Positions 17,557-26,631 of a DNA stretch of 64,000 bases are shown piece by piece. Below the pieces are notes generated by a model, which saw nothing but the letters and a program-made list of their open reading frames with translations, did not search any database and had not been told where the DNA came from. A program made the translations under genes and the position numbers. The first letter of the stretch is position 1; each line of letters opens with the position of its first letter. Source of the DNA: Pseudomonas gingeri (GTDB taxonomy: Bacteria; Pseudomonadota; Gammaproteobacteria; Pseudomonadales; Pseudomonadaceae); contig NZ_JACAPR010000014.1 in assembly GCF_013385635.1 (NCBI RefSeq), positions 138,517-202,516 of the forward strand, written 5' to 3'.

Positions 17557-18965
17557 GTCGTAAACAGCAATTGCTCAAGCGCCATCGGCGGACCAAGCGC
17601 CTGGCGTTGTTGATCAGCCTGGTGTTGCTGGTCGCGGTCGGCCTGCTGGTGACCTGGTGGTTGCCGCTGGTGCTCGCGGTGCTCGCCTGGGTCGCCCATG
17701 AAGCCTGGTTTGCCGATCATCTGTTCTATTCGCCGGGCGACGATTATCAGTACGCATTTCCCGAGGATAGCGAACGCCTCGGCGCTCGCCTGGAGGCTGG
17801 GGGGCTGAAGCTCGAGGTACCCTTGAGCCTGGTCGGCGATGAAACCCTGGTCCTGGCCGTGCGGCTCAAGAGTCGCTGGCTGGGGCGTTTTTGCGATCCG
17901 GCGGTGGAGATCCAGGGGGATGGGTTCGCGGATCGTCAGACGTTCGAGCGCGGAGTCAACGGCCTGCGTTATCTCAATCTCGGCGGGTTCGCATCGGCAT
18001 TGGCGACGGGTTCGCTGCGCCTGCGTGGACGTTTCTGTCGCCTGCTCGGCGAGCCGGTCCTGTGGGTTTTCCGCCAGCCGGACCTGCGACGCCAGCGGGT
18101 CATGGTGATCGCGCCCCATGCCGACGATGCCGAGCTGGCGGCCTATGGCTTCTACAGCCAGGCCGACGAAACCTGGGTGGTGACCCTGACCGCCGGTGAA
18201 ATCGAAGCCGAATATTACCAGGCGATGGGCTTGCCCCGCGCTGAAGCGGCACGGCTCAAGGGGCGCCTGCGCGCCTGGGACAGCATCGCGGTGCCGCGTT
18301 GGGCCGGTGTGCCGGAGGCGCACTGTGTGCAACTCGGCTACTTCTGCCTACAATTGCCGGCCATGCAGGCCGCTCCGGATCAGCCGGTTGCATCCCGCGA
18401 GGCGGATCTGGGCGATATCCGTCTGTTTCGCCAGTTCAACCCGTTTGCGTTACCCGGTGATCGGGACGGTGTTCCCAGTTGGAACAACCTGCTGGCCGAC
18501 TTGCGTGAGTTATTGATGCGGGCCCGCCCGCAAGTGATCGTCCTGCCGCACCCTTCTCTTGATCCGCACCCGGATCATATCTGTGCCCAGGCGGCGGTCA
18601 TGGAGGCTCTGCAAGGGCTGGAATGGCAGCCGACGACGCTGCTGGGGTATGCCAACCATCTGCATGACAATGATCGCTGGCCCATGGGCGATTCGGGAGC
18701 GGGCATTGCCTTGCCGCCGGTGTTTGATACGGCACAGAGGTTGCAACCCTATTGCCTGCCGCTGTCTCTCGAGCAGCAACGTGACAAGGCAATGGCGTTG
18801 GGCATGATGCATGACCTGCAGCCGCGTGCCCCTTTCAAGCGCCGGTTGCGGCGGTCGATACAGTGGCTTCTGGCCAGTAGGGTACAATCCCCCTACGGCG
18901 AGAATGAGTTCTTTCGTAAAGCGGTCAGACGGCATGAGCTGTTCTGGTTGCTGAAACGTCAGTGA
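17553..18965 (+). CDS. PIG-L family de-N-acetylase (DnpA-like), membrane anchored
   Basis: 470 residues. A basic N-terminus is followed by a membrane stretch at about residues 16-45. The deacetylase domain begins near residue 183 with the zinc motif PHADDAELAA (the AHPDDE box) and a later PHPSLDPHPDH histidine motif. P. aeruginosa DnpA, in the same gene context, is an N-acetylase acting on a sugar and affects fluoroquinolone tolerance. I use the ATG at 17553, which overlaps the mig-14 stop (ATGA), rather than an earlier in-frame start. It probably removes an N-acetyl group from a core amino sugar, though the substrate is not proven. Confidence 0.85.
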   Translation: MSRKQQLLKRHRRTKRLALLISLVLLVAVGLLVTWWLPLVLAVLAWVAHEAWFADHLFYSPGDDYQYAFPEDSERLGARLEAGGLKLEVPLSLVGDETLVLAVRLKSRWLGRFCDPAVEIQGDGFADRQTFERGVNGLRYLNLGGFASALATGSLRLRGRFCRLLGEPVLWVFRQPDLRRQRVMVIAPHADDAELAAYGFYSQADETWVVTLTAGEIEAEYYQAMGLPRAEAARLKGRLRAWDSIAVPRWAGVPEAHCVQLGYFCLQLPAMQAAPDQPVASREADLGDIRLFRQFNPFALPGDRDGVPSWNNLLADLRELLMRARPQVIVLPHPSLDPHPDHICAQAAVMEALQGLEWQPTTLLGYANHLHDNDRWPMGDSGAGIALPPVFDTAQRLQPYCLPLSLEQQRDKAMALGMMHDLQPRAPFKRRLRRSIQWLLASRVQSPYGENEFFRKAVRRHELFWLLKRQ

Positions 18966-19022
18966 CGTCGTCCGGGGGCATAGCGTTGTCCCTGAATTCC
19001 AGAAGCTTACAGTGAGTTCCAA

Positions 19023-19907
19023 GTGATCAATCCATCCCCGCGCATTCTGTTTATCATCCCTTATTTCGGGCGTTGGCCGTTCTGGATGCCGTTTTTCCTG
19101 GAAAGCTGTCGTCACAATCCGGATATCGACTGGTTGTTGTTCAGCGATTGCGGGACTCCGGAAAATCTGCCGCCCAACGTTACCGTCGAGGCGATCAGCT
19201 TCGGCGATTACTGCCAGTTGGTGTCGCGTCGGCTGGGTATCGATTTTGCGCCCAAGGCCGCCTACAAGCTCTGCGATATCAAGCCCGCGCTGGGTCATAT
19301 CCATGTCGACCGTCTCGAGGGCTATGATTTCTGGGCCTTCGGTGATATCGACCTGGTGTTTGGCAACTTGCGCGAGTATTTCACCGCCGAGCGCCTGGCC
19401 GGCTACGATCTGTTCTCCACTCACGAGCGGCGGGTCGCGGGGCACTTGTGCCTGATGCGCAATACCGCGCGCAAGCGCGAGTTGTTCATGCGCATCGAAA
19501 ACTGGCGTGAGCGGTTTACCGATGAAAAGCACCACGCCCTGGACGAAGGCGCTTTCAGCCGTATTTTCCTGTGGCGCAAGAACTTTCCCAGGCCGCTGTT
19601 CAAGCTGGTTGGCAAATTCAATCCCTGGCGGCGACGCAGTGAGTTCACGGAGTGTTTCAGTACGCCGGGCGGCGTGATCAAATGGCACGACGGAACCTGC
19701 AACTTTCCTCATCACTGGTATTGGCGCGAAGGGCGTCTGACCAACGACCGTGATGGTGATCGCGCTTTTCCGTATTTTCACTTCGTGTGCTGGAAGCGCA
19801 ATGAGTGGTCCAGACTGCCCGAGCCCGAACCCGAGCAGCTCAAATACCTGGCCCTGGAACCGGCATGGATCATCGATGCGACAGGGTTTCAGCGGGGAGA
19901 TTTATGA
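19023..19907 (+). CDS. DUF6625-type putative glycosyltransferase
   Basis: 294 residues. I recognise the family (often labelled DUF6625) but not a proven reaction. The N-terminus ILFIIPYFGRWPFWMPFFLE and the central FWAFGDIDLVFGNLREYF (DxD, about residue 109) are what a nucleotide-sugar glycosyltransferase would show. The start is a GTG at 19023 with only a weak ribosome site; 57 bases separate it from the deacetylase. It overlaps the next GT4 gene by four bases, so the two act together, most likely in outer-core or capping-sugar transfer. Confidence 0.7.
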   Translation: MINPSPRILFIIPYFGRWPFWMPFFLESCRHNPDIDWLLFSDCGTPENLPPNVTVEAISFGDYCQLVSRRLGIDFAPKAAYKLCDIKPALGHIHVDRLEGYDFWAFGDIDLVFGNLREYFTAERLAGYDLFSTHERRVAGHLCLMRNTARKRELFMRIENWRERFTDEKHHALDEGAFSRIFLWRKNFPRPLFKLVGKFNPWRRRSEFTECFSTPGGVIKWHDGTCNFPHHWYWREGRLTNDRDGDRAFPYFHFVCWKRNEWSRLPEPEPEQLKYLALEPAWIIDATGFQRGDL

Positions 19908-21058
19908 GTCAACGTTTCAAGGTCCTGCAATTGCAGCCTGACTACAACGTCAAGTCGCACGATTTTGCCGACCTGGCCGAACAGATCGTCAAGGCCCTGC
20001 CTACCGAGCGCTTCGAGGTCACGGCCGCGTTTCTGCGTGGTCGGCCCGGACCGGGCGCAGCGGTGAGCCGGGCCGATCACTCGGTGTATTTCGAGTTCTC
20101 CGACAAGTCGCTCAAGGGCATGCGTCTCAGGGCCATGTGGCAGTTGTACAAGTTCTGCCGCAAGGAGCAGTTCGATGTGGTGGTGTGCAACCGTTTCAAA
20201 CCGGTGAACATGCTGCTGCAACTCAACCGCTGGTTGAAGATTCCCCTGTGCATCGGGATCTCCCACGGCTTTGGCGAATATGACCGTTTTTACCGGCGTC
20301 GGCAGACACAAGGACTGATCGATAAAAGCTGGCGTTTCGTGGGCGTTTCACCCGCCGTGAAACAGTACCTGCTGGATTGCCGGTGCGGCTTTACCGAGGC
20401 CAACACCTATGCCATCACCAACGCGATCGATATCGAGCAGGCCGAAGGCCTGCAGCACTCGCGCGAACGGTCCCGGGAACTGCTCGGATTGTCGCCCTCG
20501 ACCCGGCTGATCGGCGCCCTGGGGCGCCTGGTGCCGGTCAAGGGGCATACCTATCTGCTCCAGGCCTTTGCCGCGCTCAAGGACAAATACCCGGACACGC
20601 AACTGGCAATCATCGGCGCCGGCCGTGAGGAGGGGCGCCTGCAGCAGGAAATCGAGCGTCTCGGCCTGGGCGGTCGTGCCCATCTGCTGGGCTTTCGCGA
20701 AAATGCCCTGCAATACGTCCGGGCTTTCGACATCTGGACCATGCCTTCCCTCGCCGAGGGCCTGGGCCTGGCGTTGCTGGAGGGCATGAGCGGGCACCTG
20801 CCGGTTATCGCCTCCAACGTCCCTGCCATGTTGCCGTTGATCCAGGGGGCCGGTGGCCTGGCGGTGGAACCGGCCAATGTGCCGGCCCTGATCGCGGCGC
20901 TGGACAACTACCTGGGGCTTGCGGATGACGAACTGCGGGCCAAGGGCGAGCAGGCCTACCGTTATCTGCAGGACCAACACGATATCGAGGTGTTCCGTCG
21001 GCAATACCTGGATTTGATTGAATCAGGCCTGGCCGAGGCCGGTAAGGAACATCCATGA
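19904..21058 (+). CDS. ssg: Cell-surface glycosyltransferase, GT4 (Ssg-like)
   Basis: 384 residues from the ATG at 19904, which overlaps the preceding stop; the open frame extends further back but that part is a shadow of the upstream gene. GT4 features: ALGRLVPVKGHTYLLQAF (about residue 205) and the donor site SLAEGLGLALLEGMSGHLPVI (about 282). It matches in place and length the Ssg protein of P. aeruginosa and P. fluorescens, mutants of which are altered in LPS and surface behaviour. The acceptor sugar is not known. It overlaps the next gene by four bases. Confidence 0.8.
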   Translation: MSQRFKVLQLQPDYNVKSHDFADLAEQIVKALPTERFEVTAAFLRGRPGPGAAVSRADHSVYFEFSDKSLKGMRLRAMWQLYKFCRKEQFDVVVCNRFKPVNMLLQLNRWLKIPLCIGISHGFGEYDRFYRRRQTQGLIDKSWRFVGVSPAVKQYLLDCRCGFTEANTYAITNAIDIEQAEGLQHSRERSRELLGLSPSTRLIGALGRLVPVKGHTYLLQAFAALKDKYPDTQLAIIGAGREEGRLQQEIERLGLGGRAHLLGFRENALQYVRAFDIWTMPSLAEGLGLALLEGMSGHLPVIASNVPAMLPLIQGAGGLAVEPANVPALIAALDNYLGLADDELRAKGEQAYRYLQDQHDIEVFRRQYLDLIESGLAEAGKEHP

Positions 21059-21939
21059 CAGACACCCAGCCTCTGGTGACGGTGATCATCGCCTCGTACA
21101 ACCACGCTCCCTACATTGAGCAGAGCATTCTCAGTGTGTTGAACCAGACTTACCCGAACATCGAATTGCTGGTGGTCGATGACGGTTCCACCGATGACAG
21201 CGTCGAGCGTATTCGTCGACTGCAGGCGGAGCATGGGTTCGATTTCCAGGTCCAGAAGAACCAGGGCCTGACCAATACCCTCAACGGAGCGATTGCCCGT
21301 TCGCATGGCAGTCTGATTGCACCGTTCGGTTCCGATGACATCATGTTGCCGGAGCGTATCGCGGTCCAGGTCGCCTATATGGAGGGCAAGCCCGAGGTCG
21401 GGATCTGTGCCGGCAATATCGAACTGATCGATTCCGAGGGCAACCTGTTCCCGGAGAAGCGTCAGCGCCGTGACGTGCCGTTCCGCCGCCTGGATTTCGA
21501 TGACATGTTCCTCGAGCGCAAACCCTATCCGCCGGCTCCGACCTTGTTGATTCGGCGCGAGGCGCTGGAAAAGGTCGGCGGGTTCGACCCGAAGATCCGC
21601 CTGGAAGACCTGCTGATCGAGCTGAAGATTACCCACGCCGGCTACTTTATCGACGGGCTTGGCGTTGTTATGGCGCGTTATCGCAAGCACGCCACCAACT
21701 CCTACAAGAACCACCGGTTCATGATCGACAACATCCTGCGTTCCTATGCGCTGTTCAGTGAACATCCGTTGTATGAGGCGGTGCGCTACAAATTCCTCAA
21801 CTCGATGTTCCTGAAGACCTCCAATCGCGACCGCAAGCTGGCTCGTGAGCTGTTGGCACAGATTCCCTTCAAGGCCTGGACCGGAAAAACCTGGCGGGCC
21901 CTGGCACGCCTGTATTTTTCCCCTCTGGAAAAAGATTGA
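21055..21939 (+). CDS. wapR: Outer-core rhamnosyltransferase, GT2 (WapR-like)
   Basis: 294 residues, inverting GT2 family. Typical GT-A elements are VTVIIASYNHAPYIEQSI at the N-terminus, LLVVDDGSTDDS (about residue 38) and the DxD-like GSDD (about 91-94). In P. aeruginosa WapR adds the alpha-1,3-rhamnose on which O-antigen is ligated; this gene holds the same place, next to the ligase gene. The start overlaps the ssg stop by four bases. If the role is conserved it decides how much core is capped. Confidence 0.8.
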   Translation: MTDTQPLVTVIIASYNHAPYIEQSILSVLNQTYPNIELLVVDDGSTDDSVERIRRLQAEHGFDFQVQKNQGLTNTLNGAIARSHGSLIAPFGSDDIMLPERIAVQVAYMEGKPEVGICAGNIELIDSEGNLFPEKRQRRDVPFRRLDFDDMFLERKPYPPAPTLLIRREALEKVGGFDPKIRLEDLLIELKITHAGYFIDGLGVVMARYRKHATNSYKNHRFMIDNILRSYALFSEHPLYEAVRYKFLNSMFLKTSNRDRKLARELLAQIPFKAWTGKTWRALARLYFSPLEKD

Positions 21940-21953
21940 GCGGAGCTTGAGGC

Positions 21954-22574
21954 ATGGGGTGGATTCAGCGTTTTCTCGATAAGCGGGCCAAGCGGGCCAT
22001 CCGCAAGTTACCGAAAATCGAACGGGGGGCCGCGCGCTTCAAGCAGCGTTATCCCGATTATGGCTTTGGTCGAGGCAGTTACGGACTGCCTCAGGTACAT
22101 GACTGGCAGGAAGGCTCGACCCTGAATATCGGTGCCTATTGCTCCATTGCCGAAGGGGTGCAGATTTTTCTCGGTGGTCATCATCGGGCTGACTGGGTGA
22201 CGACCTTTCCGTTTCCGGCCATGGTTTCCTAGGCCGCGCATATCGGTGGATACAGCGGCACCCACGGTGAAGTGACGATTGGCAGCGATGCGTGGCTGTG
22301 TTCCAACTGCACGCTGCTTTCCGGTGTCACCGTCGGCAGCGGGGCCATCGTGGCGGCGGGTGTGCTGGTGACCCGGGATGTCGAGCCTTATGCGGTGGTC
22401 GGTGGCAATCCGGCGCGGTTTCTGCGCTGGCGTTTTCCCGAAGAGCAGCGCCAGGCATTGCTGGCGAGTGCCTGGTGGGATTGGCCGGAAGAAGAGCTGC
22501 ATGGCCTGTGTGACAGGTTGTGCAGCGATAACATCGAAGGGTTTCTGCAATATGCTCGACAGCGCCAGGATTGA
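21954..22574 (+). pseudogene. Hexapeptide-repeat acetyltransferase broken by an in-frame amber codon
   Basis: A 206-residue frame of the CatB/WbbJ type (left-handed beta-helix) that is open except for TAG at 22230-22232, codon 93. Before it: GSTLNIGAYCSIAEGVQIFLGGHHRADWVTTF in pieces typical of the family; after it, in the same frame, AAHIGGYSGTHGEVTIGSDAWL and DVEPYAVVGGNPARF. Relatives usually read WPEAAHI here, so one change GAG to TAG explains the stop. A good GGAG ribosome site precedes the ATG. Either it is a recent pseudogene, a sequencing error or a read-through gene. The rest shows no decay. It would have acetylated a core or O-antigen sugar. Confidence 0.8.
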
Positions 22575-22622
22575 TGGCTTGTCGATGATGCGCAGCGCCG
22601 GACCCGGCGCTGCGCGGGTTCA

Positions 22623-24482
22623 TCAGGCTCTTTCTGCCTGGCGCAGGAGCAGGGCTTCCTTGTGCAGGGACGCGGCCGATTGGTCGGAGGCCGTCGAGGC
22701 ATAACCCTTCAATAGTGCCGGTAGCTGTTCTTCGAACAGCCAGCCACGATCTTCCTGGTAGCGTTGCATGTGGCGCAGGTTACGCTGGCGCAACGACTGT
22801 CGCAGCGGCGAAGGGTAGATCCGCATGTCGGCCAGATCGATCAGGCCAAACTCGCCGTCATCCATCAGCAGGACATTCCCCAGGTGCAGCGAGCGGAAGT
22901 ACACGCCACGTTCGTGCAATTGCCCGAGGAACTTGCCAAAGCGCTCGACCAGGGCCTCGCGTACCGCCGGGGCAGCCATCGATTGCAGCACCTGGCGCAA
23001 GGTCTGGCCCGGAAGGGGGTCGTATTGCACCGAGCTGCTGCCGTCTTCCAGTTGGTGCAGTCCGAGAATCACGGGGGTCGCAATTCCCAGGGGCCGCAAG
23101 CGCTCGCTGTTGATCGCGAAGCGTTCCGACAGTGGGTTGAAAGCGCCGGAGCTGTAGCAACGGCGACGGCGGAACAGTTTTAGAAAACTGCCGTTTTCCA
23201 GGCTCAGGACCTTGGGGCCGAGGCCGTCTTCCTCGATGATCTGGGCGTTTCGACTCAGCTCGGCGAACCCTGCGGTACTAAGCGACTTTACCGGCCTGTC
23301 CAGCAATCGATGGCTGCGCCGTGCAACGGTCAGGGCCAGGATCAGGGCGAGAGGAATCCAGAGCAGGTACCAGTGTTCTTTCGGCCGTGACAACGTCCCG
23401 CCACCTTCGGTAAGACCGGCGCCGATACCGAACACCAGCCAGCTGGAGGCGAGCACGAAGAGTGGCTGGGCCCGTTGCCGCCAACTGCTGAACAGGCCCC
23501 AGGCGAGCATGAAGATCCAGGGGATGAAACCAATGATTCCGGCGTAGAAGAGCACGCCCAGGGCGAAGTTGTGGGGCTCGCTCAAGTTGTAGCCGGTTCC
23601 GGGGTCGATGCTCAATTCCGCGTTATAGCCGTGGCCGATCCAGGGGTGGAAGGCGATCTGTTCCAGGGTCATGCGCCAGAGTTCGAAGCGGAACGAGTTG
23701 CCGCGTTCGAAGAGCATTTCGGAGAAAAACGCGAAGACGGCGGTGCCGCAGACCAGCATGGCTCCCAGCACCATCAGCGAGCGTCGATTCCAGCAGATGA
23801 AACTCAGCCACAGCGCGGCAAGTGTCAGTGCTACCAGCGGCGTTCGCGAACCTGTCGCGATCACCGCGCAGAACATGATGGCCAACGCCGGCAGGCTCAG
23901 CCACAGGGTCTGCGGCCGCTTGCACGTCATGCTCAGGCTCATCCAGTAGGCACAGAAGAAACCAAAGGCATGGGAGCTGAGCAGTGGGTTGTCGAAAGCC
24001 CCTGCGCCGATCATTCTCAGTTCCGGGGTGTGGATCCGCCAGAAATGAAACAAGTTGTACAGGGTCGCGATCAGGGCAATGGTCGCGGCGCTGAAGATCA
24101 AGGGCTGCAGACTGTCGGGACGGTAACGCACCAGCAGGCTGCAGCCGATGAACAGCATCAGCGTGTGCAATGGCGGCTTCGTGTCGCCCAGCGCATCCGG
24201 TACGGGCGGGCTCCACAACAAGCTGAGGATGGTCCAGAGCACGAAGGCCAGGATGCCGATGAATAATGGCTCGCGCACCAGTTCCTTCAGCTCGCGAGGA
24301 CGAAGCAGGATGGCTATCAGGGCCGGGGCACTGAACAGTGCATAGTAGATCTTGTGATGCACGCCGCGGCCAGGAAGGAAAAACAGGTCGCTTAACAGCA
24401 GCAGGTAACCCAAGGGCAGCAGCCACAGACAGATAAAGTCGAAAACTCGATTCGAGGTGTTGTTCAAGCTGCTGAATTGCAT
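22623..24482 (-). CDS. waaL: O-antigen ligase fused to a kinase-fold domain
   Basis: 619 residues in two parts. Residues about 1-385 form a WaaL-type O-antigen ligase with about 11-12 membrane segments, a large periplasmic loop and the conserved R266 (SFRFELWR), HPWIGHG and EPHNFALG (H304); it joins O-antigen to lipid A-core at the periplasmic face. Residues about 400-619 form an InaA/toluene-tolerance kinase fold (K435, N536, D549 in LIDLAD), but the catalytic loop reads YFRSLHLGN, with Ser531 where aspartate is expected. In P. aeruginosa these are two genes, waaL and PA4998. It reads against the surrounding genes and faces msbA divergently. Confidence 0.9.
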   Translation of the reverse strand: MQFSSLNNTSNRVFDFICLWLLPLGYLLLLSDLFFLPGRGVHHKIYYALFSAPALIAILLRPRELKELVREPLFIGILAFVLWTILSLLWSPPVPDALGDTKPPLHTLMLFIGCSLLVRYRPDSLQPLIFSAATIALIATLYNLFHFWRIHTPELRMIGAGAFDNPLLSSHAFGFFCAYWMSLSMTCKRPQTLWLSLPALAIMFCAVIATGSRTPLVALTLAALWLSFICWNRRSLMVLGAMLVCGTAVFAFFSEMLFERGNSFRFELWRMTLEQIAFHPWIGHGYNAELSIDPGTGYNLSEPHNFALGVLFYAGIIGFIPWIFMLAWGLFSSWRQRAQPLFVLASSWLVFGIGAGLTEGGGTLSRPKEHWYLLWIPLALILALTVARRSHRLLDRPVKSLSTAGFAELSRNAQIIEEDGLGPKVLSLENGSFLKLFRRRRCYSSGAFNPLSERFAINSERLRPLGIATPVILGLHQLEDGSSSVQYDPLPGQTLRQVLQSMAAPAVREALVERFGKFLGQLHERGVYFRSLHLGNVLLMDDGEFGLIDLADMRIYPSPLRQSLRQRNLRHMQRYQEDRGWLFEEQLPALLKGYASTASDQSAASLHKEALLLRQAERA

Positions 24483-24639
24483 GCTAAAAAGTTCATTCCA
24501 TAGAGTGAAAGGCCATACTAACGTACTGGCTATTTAATGTCGTCTGCCGGGCTGATGGGGGCGTTGAACCAAGCGGCTGCCAGTACAGCAGAGAAGCTGT
24601 GCTAAAGTCAGCCTCCTTTTTCAATTACCGCCGCGTGAT
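24483..24639. other. waaL/msbA divergent intergenic region
   Basis: 157-base, relatively AT-rich gap holding the leaders of both divergent genes. TAAAGT at about 24602-24607 may be a -10 box for msbA, but no clear -35 lies at the right distance. I see no clear ribosome site for msbA. Confidence 0.35.
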
Positions 24640-26445
24640 ATGACCGACTCCAGTCTCTCCGCAAGCCCGTCAAGCTTGAAAATCTACTTCCGCCTGCTGG
24701 GTTATGTACGGCCTTACATCGGCCTGTTCATGCTCAGCATCGTCGGCTTCCTGATTTTCGCTTCGACGCAGCCAATGCTGGGCTACATCCTCAAATACTT
24801 TGTCGATGGCCTGTCCAATCCCGACGCCGCACTCTTTCCCACCGTGCCCTATCTGCGCGACCTGAAGCTATTGCAGGCAGTGCCGTTGCTGATCATCCTG
24901 ATCGCCGCCTGGCAGGGCCTGGGTTCCTACCTGGGCAACTACCTCTTGGCCAAGGTCTCCCTCGGCCTGGTTCATGACCTGCGGGTGCAACTGTTCAACA
25001 ACCTGCTGACCCTGCCCAACCGCTACTTCGACCAGCATAACTCCGGTCACCTGATTTCGCGTATCACCTTCAACGTCACCATGGTCACCGGGGCGGCGAC
25101 AGATGCGATCAAGGTCGTTATCCGTGAAGGCATGACGGTGATCTTCCTGTTCGCCTCGCTGCTGTTCATGAACTGGCGCCTGACACTGGTGATGGTCGCC
25201 ATCCTGCCGTTGATCGCAGTCATGGTACGTACGGCCAGCAAGAAATTCCGCAAGCAGAGCCGCAAGATCCAGGTGGCGATGGGCGACGTGACCCATGTGG
25301 CATCGGAAACCATCCAGGGCTATCGCGTCGTGCGCAGCTTTGGTGGCGAAACCTATGAACAGAAACGCTTCCTGAATGCCAGCCAGAGCAACACCGACAA
25401 ACAACTGCGCATGACCCGCACCGGGGCGATCTACACGCCGATGTTACAACTGGTGATCTACAGCGCCATGGCGGTACTGATGTTCCTGGTGCTCTACCTG
25501 CGTGGCGACGCATCGGCGGGAGATATGGTCGCCTATATCACCCTGGCAGGACTGTTGCCCAAGCCGATCCGCCAGTTGTCGGAGGTCAGTTCGACCATCC
25601 AGAAAGGCGTGGCCGGTGCCGAGAGTATTTTCGAGCAACTGGATGTCGAGCCGGAAGTGGATCGTGGCACCGTCGAGCGTGACCTGGTCAAGGGGCGGCT
25701 GGATGTGCGTAACCTGAGCTTTACCTATCCGGGCACGGACCGGCTGGTACTGAATGACATTTCGTTCAGCGCCGAGCCTGGCCAGATGGTGGCCCTGGTG
25801 GGGCGTTCCGGCAGCGGCAAATCAACCCTGGCCAGCCTGATCCCGCGGTTCTATCACCACGAAACCGGTGAAATCCTGCTCGACGGGGTTGAAGTCGAAG
25901 ACTACCGCCTGCTGAACCTGCGTCGACATATCGCCCAGGTGACCCAGCACGTGACACTGTTCAGCGATACGGTGACCAATAACATCGCTTATGGCGACCT
26001 GGCGGGAGCACCTCGCGAAGACATCGAGAAAGCCGTCGCCGATGCCTACGCCAAGGACTTTATCGATCAGTTGCCCAAGGGCCTGGATACCCAGGTCGGC
26101 GAGAACGGTGTCCTGCTCTCCGGAGGCCAGCGCCAGCGCCTGGCAATCGCCAGGGCCTTGCTCAAGAACGCACCTTTGCTGATTCTCGATGAGGCCACCT
26201 CGGCGCTCGATACCGAGTCCGAGCGGCATATCCAGGCCGCTCTGGACAAGGTCATGAAGGGGCGCACCACATTGGTGATCGCCCACCGGCTGTCGACGAT
26301 CGAAAAGGCCGATCTGATCCTTGTCATGGATCAGGGGCGCATCGTCGAGCGTGGTACTCATTCTCAATTGCTGGAAAAGAATGGCTACTACGCTCGCCTG
26401 CATGCCATGGGGCTGGATGAGCCGACTTCTGCTGGAACGGCGTGA
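24640..26445 (+). CDS. msbA: Lipid A-core flippase MsbA (ABC exporter)
   Basis: Half-size ABC transporter that flips lipid A-core to the periplasmic leaflet of the inner membrane; works as a homodimer. 601 residues. Six membrane segments occupy about residues 25-310; the ATPase domain has Walker A GRSGSGKST (about 388-396), the LSGGQRQR signature (about 493) and Walker B LLILDEATSAL. It lies between the ligase gene and the sulfotransferase. A strong palindrome follows the stop, so it may be transcribed mostly alone. Confidence 0.97.
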   Translation: MTDSSLSASPSSLKIYFRLLGYVRPYIGLFMLSIVGFLIFASTQPMLGYILKYFVDGLSNPDAALFPTVPYLRDLKLLQAVPLLIILIAAWQGLGSYLGNYLLAKVSLGLVHDLRVQLFNNLLTLPNRYFDQHNSGHLISRITFNVTMVTGAATDAIKVVIREGMTVIFLFASLLFMNWRLTLVMVAILPLIAVMVRTASKKFRKQSRKIQVAMGDVTHVASETIQGYRVVRSFGGETYEQKRFLNASQSNTDKQLRMTRTGAIYTPMLQLVIYSAMAVLMFLVLYLRGDASAGDMVAYITLAGLLPKPIRQLSEVSSTIQKGVAGAESIFEQLDVEPEVDRGTVERDLVKGRLDVRNLSFTYPGTDRLVLNDISFSAEPGQMVALVGRSGSGKSTLASLIPRFYHHETGEILLDGVEVEDYRLLNLRRHIAQVTQHVTLFSDTVTNNIAYGDLAGAPREDIEKAVADAYAKDFIDQLPKGLDTQVGENGVLLSGGQRQRLAIARALLKNAPLLILDEATSALDTESERHIQAALDKVMKGRTTLVIAHRLSTIEKADLILVMDQGRIVERGTHSQLLEKNGYYARLHAMGLDEPTSAGTA

Positions 26446-26454
26446 ACCAGGCGC

Positions 26455-26479
26455 CCGGGAGTGAATGATTCACTCCCGG
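26455..26479 (+). terminator. Near-perfect palindromic hairpin after msbA
   Basis: 25-base palindrome with arms CCGGGAGTGAAT/ATTCACTCCCGG and one unpaired central base, starting 10 bases after the msbA stop. No U-run follows, so termination would be partial, or the stem may protect the 3' end. Confidence 0.55.
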
Positions 26480-26631
26480 TCAGGTCCGACGTGCAATGTG
26501 TCAGGGCTTTGTATCGGGAAATTTACACGGCTTGACCATCGCTAAATATTTTCAGACACCTCGATTGTTATGGTTTCGCAACGAACCATTGATATCAACG
26601 GAAGGGCTATCCCTTTCGCGCAGGTACTGGA
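26480..26631. promoter_or_regulatory. Leader of the sulfotransferase-APS kinase pair
   Basis: This stretch is richer in A/T than the flanking genes. It contains a TTGACC hexamer (about 26532-26537) and a 20-base dyad with arms ATGGTT and AACCAT at 26570-26589 that could be a regulator site. No well-spaced -10 was found. It suggests the pair has its own control rather than simply following msbA. Confidence 0.4.

Noticed and set aside
26446..26631. Horizontal-transfer boundary at the sulfotransferase leader
   Set aside because: The gap is AT-richer, but the following genes have ordinary high-GC codon use and no integrase, repeat pair or tRNA marks an island.
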